Assembly (NCBI GenBank): GCA_964544955.1
Contig: CAZJEB010000002.1
Coordinates: forward strand, 62,001 to 126,000
Length of the DNA stretch: 64,000 nucleotides
Source of the DNA: JAAZPT01 sp964544955
Lineage (GTDB): Bacteria > Bacillota > Clostridia > Christensenellales > Aristaeellaceae
Reading direction: 5' to 3'
The notes under the pieces are model-generated. The model searched no databases, was not told where the DNA came from, and was given only the letters and a program-made list of their open reading frames with translations. The translations under genes were made by a program, and so were the position numbers. Below, piece by piece: positions 32,925 through 41,142 of the stretch (positions within the stretch are counted from its first letter, which is position 1; the number at the start of each line of letters is the position of its first letter).

Positions 32925-34067
32925 ATGAAAAACAAAAAACTATCTAATATTTTATCTATATTAGCCTGTATGGCAATAGGTGCAGCAATAGGCCTTTTTT
33001 GCGGACCTATAATAGACGATTTTCTTAAAAATTCCAATGGCTTTCTTGATGTAGTAATAAAAATTCTAACTTTTTTTGTTATGGTTTTTATGGTCTATTA
33101 TATACAAACAATTGTTCATGAGGCAGGCCACTTGGTATTTGGCTTATTAACGGGCTATAAGTTCTGCTCTTTCCGTATAGGCAAAAATATGTTTGTTATA
33201 GAAAATGGAAAACTTAAATGCATAAAATATGGTATTCAATCAACTGGTGGCCAATGCCTTATGGTTCCACCGAATTGGCAAGGGGATAATACCCCATATA
33301 TGCTTTACCACTTAGGTGGTAGCTTGTTAAATTTAATTGTTGGGCTTATTAGTTTTGGCCTTTACTTGCTTTTTAAAAACATACCTTACTTATCATTGTT
33401 TTTACTTTTATCAAGTGGCATATGCCTTTTAATTGTTATTATGAATGGCGTACCTTTAAAGTTGGGTGGTGTTAATAATGATGGCTATAATGCTTTGGAA
33501 ATATGGCGCAACAAAAAAGCAAATAAAGTTATGTGGCAACAGCTTAAAATTAATGAAATGCTTATGAATGGTGCAAGCCTTTTGGATGTTCCAGCTAGTT
33601 GGTTTGTTTTGCCTGAAGCGGATGAAATGAATAATAGCATTATAGCCACAAGCGCTGTATATATTCAAAACCGCTATTTAGGCAATCATCAATATGATAA
33701 AGCCCTTGAGCTAGCAAAAAGCTTAATAAATAATGAAAATGCAATTATGGGTATACATAAAAACTTGCTAAAGTTAGATGTTGTTTATTGTGAGTTGCTA
33801 AAGGGAAATACTTCCGCTGTTGATGAGTTTTTAGATAAAGATGTTAAGAATACTATTAAGGCCATGCCCACATTCATAAGCGTTCTACGTACAAATTATG
33901 CCATAGCTTTGTTAAAGGATAATGATGAAGCACAAGCTAAAAAAATTATGGAAACATTCGATAAAGTAGCCACTAAGTACCCCTACCAAGGTGAAGTAAC
34001 TATTGAAAAATCTTTAATGGAAGTTGCAAAACAAAACTGGCAAAACACACAACAAAAATCTATGTAA
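32925..34067 (+). CDS. M50B-like membrane metalloprotease-related protein
   Basis: 380 residues. Helices at about 5-28 and 38-60, the latter running into VHEAGHLVFGLLTGY, an H-E-x2-H zinc motif inside a membrane segment. Further helices at about 135-155 and 160-180 precede NGVPLKLGGVNNDGYNA, where an Asp sits about as in the M50 second motif. The C-terminal 180 residues are hydrophilic and helical (TPR-like appearance). Site-2-protease-like function is plausible but substrate and activity are unknown. Confidence 0.65.
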   Translation: MKNKKLSNILSILACMAIGAAIGLFCGPIIDDFLKNSNGFLDVVIKILTFFVMVFMVYYIQTIVHEAGHLVFGLLTGYKFCSFRIGKNMFVIENGKLKCIKYGIQSTGGQCLMVPPNWQGDNTPYMLYHLGGSLLNLIVGLISFGLYLLFKNIPYLSLFLLLSSGICLLIVIMNGVPLKLGGVNNDGYNALEIWRNKKANKVMWQQLKINEMLMNGASLLDVPASWFVLPEADEMNNSIIATSAVYIQNRYLGNHQYDKALELAKSLINNENAIMGIHKNLLKLDVVYCELLKGNTSAVDEFLDKDVKNTIKAMPTFISVLRTNYAIALLKDNDEAQAKKIMETFDKVATKYPYQGEVTIEKSLMEVAKQNWQNTQQKSM

Positions 34068-34103
34068 AAGCCGTGTAAAATATAAATTATTATATTTATA
34101 ATC

Positions 34104-34132
34104 TTTACATTAAGGGCTACAAGTGCTAATAT
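34104..34132 (+). promoter_or_regulatory. promoter of the pyrophosphatase gene
   Basis: TTTACA-17 bp-TAATAT, 41 bp upstream of the ATG. Confidence 0.6.
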
Positions 34133-34172
34133 ATAGGTAAAACAATAGGTTTTAGCCGGAAAGGAATATATA

Positions 34173-34706
34173 ATGACTAATATTTGGCATGATATTGCAC
34201 CTTCACGCATAAAGGATGAAGACTTTATTGCATGTATAGAAATTGAAAAGGGTAGCAAAAAGAAGTATGAGTTGGATAAGGAAACTGGCCACCTTATACT
34301 GGATAGAATATTGTATACAAGCACCCATTACCCTGCAAATTATGGCTTTATACCACGCACCTATGCCGATGATGGTGACCCACTAGATGTTCTTTTACTA
34401 TGTAGTGAGGTTGTACAACCCCTTTCCTTAGTTCGCTGCTACCCCATAGGCGTTTTCGCCATGATGGATCAGGGCAAACTAGACGAAAAAATTATAGCTA
34501 TACCCTTTCAAGACCCTACCTTTAACACTTATACCGATGTTAGTGAGCTTCCTATGCACTTCTTTAATGAAATGATTCACTTTTTTTCTGTTTATAAAGC
34601 CCTTGAAGGTAAAGATACATTGGTTGATGAGCTTAAAGGCGCTGCCGATGCAAAACTAATTATTAAAAAATGTCGCAAGGCTTATGTTGATAAGTACTGC
34701 GTATAA
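34173..34706 (+). CDS. ppa: inorganic pyrophosphatase (family I)
   Basis: 177 residues. Family I site: EIEKGSKKKYELDKETGHL, HYPANYGFIP and the metal Asp cluster DDGDPLDVLLL. Hydrolyses pyrophosphate to drive biosynthesis in the cytoplasm. Monocistronic with its own promoter and terminator (34711). Confidence 0.95.
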   Translation: MTNIWHDIAPSRIKDEDFIACIEIEKGSKKKYELDKETGHLILDRILYTSTHYPANYGFIPRTYADDGDPLDVLLLCSEVVQPLSLVRCYPIGVFAMMDQGKLDEKIIAIPFQDPTFNTYTDVSELPMHFFNEMIHFFSVYKALEGKDTLVDELKGAADAKLIIKKCRKAYVDKYCV

Positions 34707-34710
34707 AATT

Positions 34711-34744
34711 AAAGCCTACAAATTATAAAGTGTAGGCTTTTTTG
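34711..34744 (+). terminator. rho-independent terminator of ppa
   Basis: AAAGCCTACA, 10-base loop, TGTAGGCTTTTTTT. Confidence 0.88.
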
Positions 34745-34780
34745 TTATAAAAATTGTTTATATAGCAAATATTCTAAATA

Positions 34781-34812
34781 AAAAGTAGCAAGCTTTTACA
34801 CTTGCTACTTTT
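34781..34812 (-). terminator. rho-independent terminator of the FMN/rhodanese gene
   Basis: AAAAGTAGCAAG, 8-base loop, CTTGCTACTTTT; a U-tract follows on the minus strand, 12 bases after the stop. Confidence 0.85.
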
Positions 34813-34824
34813 GTTTATGTTATA

Positions 34825-36177
34825 TTATTTTTTAATTCTTGTTAAACCTTCAAATGTGTATGTTCCGGTTAAAACAACTTCTAATGTATCGCTTGTCATG
34901 TCTTTGTATTCAGGGCCGCTGTATTGAGCCATACCACCAATGTTGTATACTTTGCTCATATCCCAGCCACGTGCTTTAAGTATGTTCATAAGCATTGAAA
35001 CCCTACCACCACTTTGGCACATTAAGAATAATGTTTTATCCTTGGGGAAGAATGCTTCAAGCAATAGGTCTGATTCTTCGTATACGGGTACTGGCTCTGT
35101 GGGTGTGCCACCATATAGTTGAACCATTGTATCATCTGTATGTGCTTCTGCATTGTATATTAATGCAAAGAATGGTATTACTTCAAAGTTGCGTAGGTGT
35201 TTTTTAGCAAAATCGCCATAGTCGCGTGTGTCAATGTAAAGAACGTCGGGGCGGTTCAAGTATTCTTTTAAGTTTGCTGCGCTTATAGCGGAACATGTTG
35301 GGCCAAAGTTGCCTTCTTCACAGGGTACTTCTTCTGTAGCATCCTTTGATGGTTTGTAGGTTTTTGTTGTATCAACTGGTGCAGGTAATTCTTTAACTTC
35401 AACTGTGCTAACTGCAGCTGTTTCTGCTGCTACTTCTGTTGTTTCAACAGCTTCTGTAGCAACTTCTTCAACCTTTAAGCTTGGGTCATTTGCAAAGTGT
35501 TCGTTTTCACCATGGTATTGAATTAGGGATTGAAGCATGCGTAGTATGTTGTTTGTTGAAACTGTTGCGCCGCTCCATGTGTCAATTGTAAATTCGCCAC
35601 GGCCTTCGCCTGCCTGGTAGTCGGCTAAGTCTATATCAGCTATTGTGTTCAAGTTTTTAATTTGAGCATATGTTTTGCCAACATAGTATGGAACATATTG
35701 TTCGTTTATCATTTCAAATGTTTGGCCAGATGGAATTGGGTTGCTATCGCCCCAGAAGCCTGCTTGGTATTTGCCTGTGCCATCAGCACCGTAGGATAAT
35801 GTGTGAATTTCAACGTCATCTAACAATCCACTTGCAGGCAATGTTAAATCAACATAAGCTGTTGTCCAATAGTTTACATCTGCGCTACGGCATGTGCAGG
35901 ATATGTATGTTACTTGGTATTTTACATAGCTACGTGTTGGGTATACAAAGCTTACAAAACCATAAAATAAATCTTCTTCTTGAGGTCCATCAATGTGGTT
36001 AATTGGTATTATAGCAACTTTGTTTGCCTTGCTGCCTTCACCCAATTTTGCGCTTTCGTTAAGGAACTTGTTCACGTCTTCAAGGGTAATGTTCTCTGCG
36101 ATTGCCATTGGTGCCAACATTGTTAATAACATAGCAATTGCGAGTAATGTAGCGGATAGTCTCTTAAATTTAGCCAT
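34825..36177 (-). CDS. secreted FMN-binding-domain / rhodanese fusion protein
   Basis: 450 residues from ATG 36177 (AGGAGG seven bases upstream). Signal peptide MAKFKRLSATLLAIAMLL...PMAIA. Residues about 25-230 hold an FMN_bind-type domain ending in DTWSGATVST, the D-x2-S-G-A-T-x-[ST] motif to which ApbE attaches FMN covalently at Thr; CTCRSAD is a notable Cys pair. A Glu/Thr/Val-rich linker (about 238-285) leads to a rhodanese domain with LYIDTRDYGDF and active loop MCQSGGRVSM (Cys nucleophile). Likely an extracytoplasmic electron or sulfur carrier; the partner may be the FAD reductase at 37774. Confidence 0.8.
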   Translation of the reverse strand: MAKFKRLSATLLAIAMLLTMLAPMAIAENITLEDVNKFLNESAKLGEGSKANKVAIIPINHIDGPQEEDLFYGFVSFVYPTRSYVKYQVTYISCTCRSADVNYWTTAYVDLTLPASGLLDDVEIHTLSYGADGTGKYQAGFWGDSNPIPSGQTFEMINEQYVPYYVGKTYAQIKNLNTIADIDLADYQAGEGRGEFTIDTWSGATVSTNNILRMLQSLIQYHGENEHFANDPSLKVEEVATEAVETTEVAAETAAVSTVEVKELPAPVDTTKTYKPSKDATEEVPCEEGNFGPTCSAISAANLKEYLNRPDVLYIDTRDYGDFAKKHLRNFEVIPFFALIYNAEAHTDDTMVQLYGGTPTEPVPVYEESDLLLEAFFPKDKTLFLMCQSGGRVSMLMNILKARGWDMSKVYNIGGMAQYSGPEYKDMTSDTLEVVLTGTYTFEGLTRIKK

Positions 36178-36223
36178 TTTTTTCCTCCTGTACAGCAAAA
36201 TGCTGTTTTTAATTTGTACTTTT

Positions 36224-36251
36224 ATTTTAATATAAAAGCCATAAATGTCAA
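36224..36251 (-). promoter_or_regulatory. promoter of the FMN/rhodanese gene
   Basis: Minus strand TTGACA (36246-36251), 16 bp, TAAAAT (36224-36229). The 5' leader also holds an ACAGCA-AAA-TGCTGT hairpin (36192-36206) just before the ribosome site. Confidence 0.75.
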
Positions 36252-36252
36252 T

Positions 36253-36296
36253 GATATATTGATATTTGCAATATATCACCAATATTTGCAATATAT
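36253..36296. promoter_or_regulatory. operator-like repeats upstream of the FMN/rhodanese promoter
   Basis: Two exact direct repeats ATATTTGCAATATAT (36262-36276 and 36282-36296), 20 bp apart. The inner copy is part of a perfect inverted repeat GATATATTG-N7-CAATATATC (36253-36277) that abuts the -35 box. The placement suits an activator binding on one DNA face. Confidence 0.6.
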
Positions 36297-36359
36297 GCAC
36301 ATTTTTAATATACCCACTTTGCAAGGCCTATAAACACAAATAATTTATATAAATAAAAA

Positions 36360-36377
36360 AGTAGGCATATGCCTACT
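36360..36377 (-). terminator. rho-independent terminator of the glycerate kinase gene
   Basis: AGTAGGCATATGCCTACT palindrome followed on the minus strand by TTTTT. Confidence 0.8.
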
Positions 36378-36382
36378 AATTT

Positions 36383-37522
36383 TTATTTTCTACCCAAGCT
36401 CCATAGTCTATATGCTTGTTCTGCTGTAACTTGTAAGTTCTTTTGGGCAGTTTCGGTTTTCATTGCCTCTTCCAAGCTTACCAATTGTTGAAGTATTGTA
36501 AAATAAGCATCTATACCATGCTCATTTACAATGCCTGCCTCATATGTGGCTATGCCCGATAGGGCTATTGTGTCGCAGTTATATTTTTTTGCTAATTTGG
36601 CAACACCAACAGGGGCTTTACCCATAGCGGTTTGGGCATCGAGCCTACCTTCCCCAGTAATTAATAAGTCCGCATCTTTTAAATCCTCTTCAATTTTAAC
36701 CTTATCCATTACTATTTGTATGCCAGGCTTTAAGTCTCCATCTATATAGCATTTAAAAGCGTAACCTAAGCCTCCCGCAGCCCCAGCGCCAGGATAGTTT
36801 TCAAAGTCCTTATCCAAGGCCTGTTTACTTAATTTTGCATAGCCTTCCATTGCCTTATCCAGCTGTTCAACTAGCTCTGGTGTAGCACCTTTTTGTGGTC
36901 CGTATATGTAGCTTGCGCCTCTTTTTCCACATAGAGGGTTATCCACGTCACAGGCTATCTCAAATTTGCATTTGCCTATGCGGGGGTCTAGGTCACTTGC
37001 ATCAATTTTGGCAATTTTTTCTAAATCTCTACCATAGCCTATTAAAACATTGTCGTCTTTATCCATAAATTTAACGCCTAAGGCACTTAACATTCCAATG
37101 CCACCATCGTTTGTTGCAGATCCACCTATACCTATAATAAACTCGTTTATACCATTATCAAGGGCGTGCTTTACCATCTCGCCAACACCATAACTTGTTG
37201 TGTTAAGGGGGTTGCGCTTGCCCTCAGGCACAAGGGTTAATCCAGATGCCTGCGCCATTTCCATTATAGCTAAATTATCAACTATACCGTACTTGGCTTT
37301 TATAGTTTCGCCTAAGGGGCCTGTTACATTGCAGTAAACTAAAGTTCCCCCCATGCCTTCAGTAAGGCCATCAACAGTACCTTCGCCACCATCGGCTAAG
37401 GGTTTTTTAACAATAACTTCATTGGGGTTTACCTTAAGTATACCCGAAGCCACTGCCTCGGCTGCTTCTATAGAACTCAAACTCCCCTTGAATGAGTCTA
37501 TGGCTATAACAATTTTGCTCAT
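36383..37522 (-). CDS. glycerate kinase (GlxK/GarK family)
   Basis: 379 residues, family length. IAIDSFKGSLSSIEAAEAVASG at the start, KPLADGGEGTVDGL, GIGGSATNDGGIGML (nucleotide loop), CDVDNPLCG, GAAGGLGYAF and ITGEGRLDAQT. Phosphorylates D-glycerate to 2- or 3-phosphoglycerate. Divergent from the flavoprotein gene at 37774; the 251-bp gap between them holds a TACATTT-AA-AAATGTA palindrome (37560-37575) near this gene's start. AGGAGG precedes the ATG. Confidence 0.93.
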   Translation of the reverse strand: MSKIVIAIDSFKGSLSSIEAAEAVASGILKVNPNEVIVKKPLADGGEGTVDGLTEGMGGTLVYCNVTGPLGETIKAKYGIVDNLAIMEMAQASGLTLVPEGKRNPLNTTSYGVGEMVKHALDNGINEFIIGIGGSATNDGGIGMLSALGVKFMDKDDNVLIGYGRDLEKIAKIDASDLDPRIGKCKFEIACDVDNPLCGKRGASYIYGPQKGATPELVEQLDKAMEGYAKLSKQALDKDFENYPGAGAAGGLGYAFKCYIDGDLKPGIQIVMDKVKIEEDLKDADLLITGEGRLDAQTAMGKAPVGVAKLAKKYNCDTIALSGIATYEAGIVNEHGIDAYFTILQQLVSLEEAMKTETAQKNLQVTAEQAYRLWSLGRK

Positions 37523-37773
37523 AATGCCTCCTAATAATATTAAATTTTTTTCTAAAACCTACATTTAAAAATGTAAAAGTTTTTTTATCTTAAAACCATT
37601 CTACCATAACAAAAACAATATTTAAAGAATTGTTTTATCAATTTTATTAGCAATTTGTATATAGATAATATACTAACAAAATCAACATAGTGTTGTTAAA
37701 TTTGCTTGATTATTTTATACGTTAGTGATAAATTATAAATATAATTATATGCCGAAAGGCAAGGAGGGTTCAT

Positions 37774-39666
37774 ATGAAAAAGATACTAAGCATGGTATTA
37801 GCATTGTGTATGCTAGTAAGTGGCATGGTTATGGCAAGTGCTGAAATGGTTTTCACACCAGGCACATACGATGCTACAGTTAAGGGTTTTGGGGGAGACC
37901 TTAAACTTGAAGTAACTGTTGATGAAAGCAGTATTAAAGAAGTTAAAGTACTTGAGCATAGCGAAAGTGCTGGAATTTCAGACCCTGCATTGGAAAAACT
38001 TCCTGCACTTATTGTTGAAAAACAAACAGTTGCATTGGATACAGTTTCTGGTTGTACAGTATCAAGCACAGCTATATTAGCTGCTGCAAAGGAAGCTTTA
38101 TTAAAAGCTGGCGCAACAGAGGAAGCTATAACAAAGGCTCCTGCTGAAGATGCACCTGTATCTACTGAAACACTTAAGTATAATGCTGATGTTATAGTTG
38201 TTGGCGCTGGTGGCGCAGGTATGACAGCTGCATTGGAAGTTCTAAAAGCTGGTGGCTCCGTTGTTATTCTTGAAAAAACAGCATCCGTTGGTGGTAACAC
38301 AATAGCTGCTGGTAGTGCTCTTAATGCTTCCGACGAAGTAAGGCAACAAAAACGTACAATGGATCAAAGCGAAATGGATAAAATTAAAGAAATTATCGCT
38401 TTAGAGCCAAAGAACGATATTATGGCTGGCTGGCAAAAAACTGTTGCTGATGATATCGCAGCATATGAAGCCGCTGGTAGCACATACCTATACGACTCAC
38501 CTGCACTACATGCACTACAAACTTATGTTGGTGGCGACTATGTAGGCGATCCTGCCCTTATTGATGAATTTGCAAAAGGAGCAGTTGGTAGCGTTACATA
38601 CCTTGAAGATTTAGGCACAGTATGGCGTGATAGCGTTGACGCAGCTATTGGCGCAACATGGAACCGTAGCCATACACCAGACATTAGCTTCTGGGGCCCT
38701 AAAGGCTCAAGCTTTGTATTACCTCAAGCTAAAGAAGCTAAAGAAAAATATGGCGTAGAACCTAATTTTGAACATAAGGTTGAACATATTGTTTTAACAG
38801 ATGGCAAGGCAACAGGCGTTACAGGTACAACATTATCTGGCCAACCCTTTGAAGCTACAGCAAACAAATCTGTTATTATTGCAACAGGTGGCTTTGGTGC
38901 AAACGTAGAAATGCGCGTTAAGTATAACAAACACTGGGCAAACCTTGGCGAAGATGTTATGACAACAAACGTAAAATCTGCTACAGGTGATGGTATTGTT
39001 ATGGCTGAAGAAATTGGCGCAGATTTAGTTGGTATGGAATGGATACAAATGCTACTTTACCCACTAAATGGCGGCTCAATGAGCGCTTCAATAAACAACC
39101 TAATTTTCGTTAATGCTGAAGGTGAACGTTTTGTTCGTGAAGATGGTCGTCGTGACGTTATATCTGGCGCAGTTCTTGCACAAACAGGCGCTAAAGTTTG
39201 GGAAGTATTTGATGAACACGAAGTAGAACGCTTAGATGGTAGGTCAACAGGTGGTAAATTAGTTCCTGATATGGTTAAAGATGGTAACTTAATTATGGGC
39301 GAAACAATTGAAGAATTAGCAGAAAAATTGGGTATGCCTGCTGAAAGCCTAAAGAAAACCATAGATGAATACAATGCAGCAGTTGAAAAGGATGAAGACT
39401 CCTTTGGCCGTCAAGTATTTGGCGAAAAATTGGATAAAGCTCCTTTCTATGCCTACGATGCAGCAGCAATGGTTCACCATACAATGGGCGGTATTCACAT
39501 CAACCCACAAACTCAAGTAATTGATACAAATGGTAATGTAATACCTGGCTTATTCGCAGCTGGCGAAGTAACTGGTGGTATACACGGTGGCAACCGTCTT
39601 GGCGGTAACGCTATTGCAGATATAATCACATTCGGTAAAATTGCAGGCCAAGAGGCTATGAAATAA
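37774..39666 (+). CDS. secreted FMN/FAD fumarate-reductase-like flavoprotein
   Basis: 630 residues. Signal peptide MKKILSMVLALCMLVSGMVM...ASA. FMN_bind domain (about 25-115) with DTVSGCTVSSTAIL, a D-x2-S-G-x-T-x-S covalent FMN site. FAD-binding domain from about 132: ADVIVVGAGGAGMTAALEVL and GGNTIAAGSALNASDE. Conserved soluble fumarate-reductase residues: ERFVREDGRRD, HHTMGGIHIN and GGNRLGGNA with catalytic-site Arg/His. The usual IQxHPT substrate His is replaced (WIQMLLYPLNGG), so the acceptor may be another unsaturated acid. Works outside the membrane as a terminal reductase. Own terminator at 39677. Confidence 0.88.
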   Translation: MKKILSMVLALCMLVSGMVMASAEMVFTPGTYDATVKGFGGDLKLEVTVDESSIKEVKVLEHSESAGISDPALEKLPALIVEKQTVALDTVSGCTVSSTAILAAAKEALLKAGATEEAITKAPAEDAPVSTETLKYNADVIVVGAGGAGMTAALEVLKAGGSVVILEKTASVGGNTIAAGSALNASDEVRQQKRTMDQSEMDKIKEIIALEPKNDIMAGWQKTVADDIAAYEAAGSTYLYDSPALHALQTYVGGDYVGDPALIDEFAKGAVGSVTYLEDLGTVWRDSVDAAIGATWNRSHTPDISFWGPKGSSFVLPQAKEAKEKYGVEPNFEHKVEHIVLTDGKATGVTGTTLSGQPFEATANKSVIIATGGFGANVEMRVKYNKHWANLGEDVMTTNVKSATGDGIVMAEEIGADLVGMEWIQMLLYPLNGGSMSASINNLIFVNAEGERFVREDGRRDVISGAVLAQTGAKVWEVFDEHEVERLDGRSTGGKLVPDMVKDGNLIMGETIEELAEKLGMPAESLKKTIDEYNAAVEKDEDSFGRQVFGEKLDKAPFYAYDAAAMVHHTMGGIHINPQTQVIDTNGNVIPGLFAAGEVTGGIHGGNRLGGNAIADIITFGKIAGQEAMK

Positions 39667-39676
39667 TAAACCATAT

Positions 39677-39704
39677 AAAAGGCACTCCCTAAGGAGTGCT
39701 TTTT
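39677..39704 (+). terminator. rho-independent terminator of the flavoprotein gene
   Basis: AAAAGGCACTCC-CTAA-GGAGTGCTTTTT with one bulged G. Confidence 0.8.
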
Positions 39705-39724
39705 GTTTGCATAAAACTAAATAA

Positions 39725-39750
39725 AAAACCAACAGTATGCTGTTGGTTTT
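39725..39750 (-). terminator. rho-independent terminator of the msrAB gene
   Basis: AAAACCAACAG-TATG-CTGTTGGTTTT with a U-tract on the minus strand. Confidence 0.82.
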
Positions 39751-39756
39751 AATATT

Positions 39757-40854
39757 TTATTTTACTAAATCCATGTAATCAGCATAGCCTTCAGCTTGCA
39801 TATCCTCATAGGCTATAAACTTTAAAGATGCACTGTTTATGCAATACCTTAATCCACCTAATTCAGTAGGGCCATCTTCAAAAACATGGCCAAGGTGGCT
39901 GTCGCCTAAGCTACTTCTAACCTCAACTCGCTTCATTCCAAAGCTATTATCCTCGAGCTCCGTTATAAGGCTATCATTTATAGGCTTTGAAAAACTTGGC
40001 CAACCACAGCCGGATTCAAACTTGTCTGTGGATACAAACAAGGGCTCGCCTGTTACTATATCTACATAAATACCCCTCTTAAAGTTATCCCAATACTCGT
40101 TTTTAAAGGGTGGCTCTGTGTCGGCTTTTTGAGTAACCTCATATTCAATGGGGCTTAATTTTGCCTTTAACTCATCATCGCTAGGTTTTTCAAACTGGAT
40201 TTTGGGTTTAGCGCTCTTTGCTAATTCAAATAGTTTTGGGTCTAAGTGGCAATAGCCACCTGGGTTTTTAATCAAATAGTCTTGGTGATGCTCTTCAGCA
40301 ACGGTGTAATCCATAAGGGGGAACACCTCAATCTCTGTGGGCTTGTTAAGTCTCAACTCTAGTTGGTCTATAGATTTTTCAATTATAGGCCTATCTTCAT
40401 CATCTACAAAGTAAATTCCTGTGCGGTATTGTACGCCTACATCATTGCCTTGCCTGTTTATGCTAAAGGGGTCTATTGTCATATAGTATAAATCAAGTAT
40501 AAAATCTAAACTTACTTTTTTGGGGTCGTATTCTACCTTAACTGCTTCCGCGTGGCCAGATCCATTGCATACTTCGCTATAACAAACGCCTTCGCTACCA
40601 CCGTTGGCATACCCCACTTCTGTGCTTATAACGCCCTCTATATTTTTTAAAAAGTGTTCTGTGCCCCAAAAGCAGCCGCCTGCTAAATATATTGTTTTCA
40701 TGTTTTCACCTTCGTTTTTCATGTTTATTTTGTCGCTGGCATTAGCCAATGCTGTATCAGCACCTTCCTTTTGTGTGGTAAAACCAAACAATAAGGGGCT
40801 AAGGGCAACAAAAAGGCATAAAATAACCATTATCCATCTTTTAATAAAAATCAC
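39757..40854 (-). CDS. msrAB: secreted MsrA-MsrB fusion methionine sulfoxide reductase
   Basis: 365 residues, GTG start. An N-terminal hydrophobic leader (about 6-25, WIMVILCLFVALSPLLFG) suggests export or anchoring. MsrA domain from about 53: GGCFWGTEHF (catalytic Cys), GVQYRTGIY and EEHHQDYL. MsrB domain from about 225: SGCGWPSFSKP, RCINSASLKF-type ending RYCINSASLKF (catalytic Cys). The zinc Cys pairs of many MsrB proteins are absent (GIYVDIVTGEPLFVS). Repairs oxidised methionine in exported proteins; location beside extracytoplasmic flavoproteins fits oxidative exposure. Confidence 0.92.
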   Translation of the reverse strand: MIFIKRWIMVILCLFVALSPLLFGFTTQKEGADTALANASDKINMKNEGENMKTIYLAGGCFWGTEHFLKNIEGVISTEVGYANGGSEGVCYSEVCNGSGHAEAVKVEYDPKKVSLDFILDLYYMTIDPFSINRQGNDVGVQYRTGIYFVDDEDRPIIEKSIDQLELRLNKPTEIEVFPLMDYTVAEEHHQDYLIKNPGGYCHLDPKLFELAKSAKPKIQFEKPSDDELKAKLSPIEYEVTQKADTEPPFKNEYWDNFKRGIYVDIVTGEPLFVSTDKFESGCGWPSFSKPINDSLITELEDNSFGMKRVEVRSSLGDSHLGHVFEDGPTELGGLRYCINSASLKFIAYEDMQAEGYADYMDLVK

Positions 40855-40974
40855 CTGCCTTTATTACATTATCCTTTGTGTTAATGTAATTGTCAATATA
40901 TAGTAGTTAAGTTTAATATTTGCTACAATTGGAAATAATTGCCTATATATATTTCAAAAAAGATGAAAATTTCA

Positions 40975-40992
40975 TAAACAAATATTTGTTTA
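40975..40992. promoter_or_regulatory. perfect palindrome upstream of the xylose operon
   Basis: TAAACAAATATTTGTTTA, an 18-bp perfect palindrome 62 bp upstream of the -35 box. The TTTGTTTA half-site resembles XylR-type operators; the ROK regulator encoded in the operon is the candidate binder. Confidence 0.55.
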
Positions 40993-41054
40993 AATCAAGC
41001 TATATAGCCCGTTAAACTTATTAAAATGATTTTATAAAAGAATTTTAAAAAGTA

Positions 41055-41082
41055 TTGACAAGCCCGTATTAATGTGTATAAT
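41055..41082 (+). promoter_or_regulatory. consensus promoter of the xylose operon
   Basis: TTGACA (41055-41060), 16 bp, TATAAT (41077-41082); both hexamers perfect, implying a strong promoter that needs repression. Confidence 0.85.
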
Positions 41083-41142
41083 AAAGTTAAAGTTGGTACA
41101 AAAACAACAAAATAATGGCTTGGCCAAAAAAGGAGTAATATT

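Noticed and set aside
37560..37773. Riboswitch in the gap between the glycerate kinase and flavoprotein genes
   Set aside because: Only short AT-rich inverted repeats and a small TGCC-GAAA-GGCA hairpin were seen; no recognised aptamer core.
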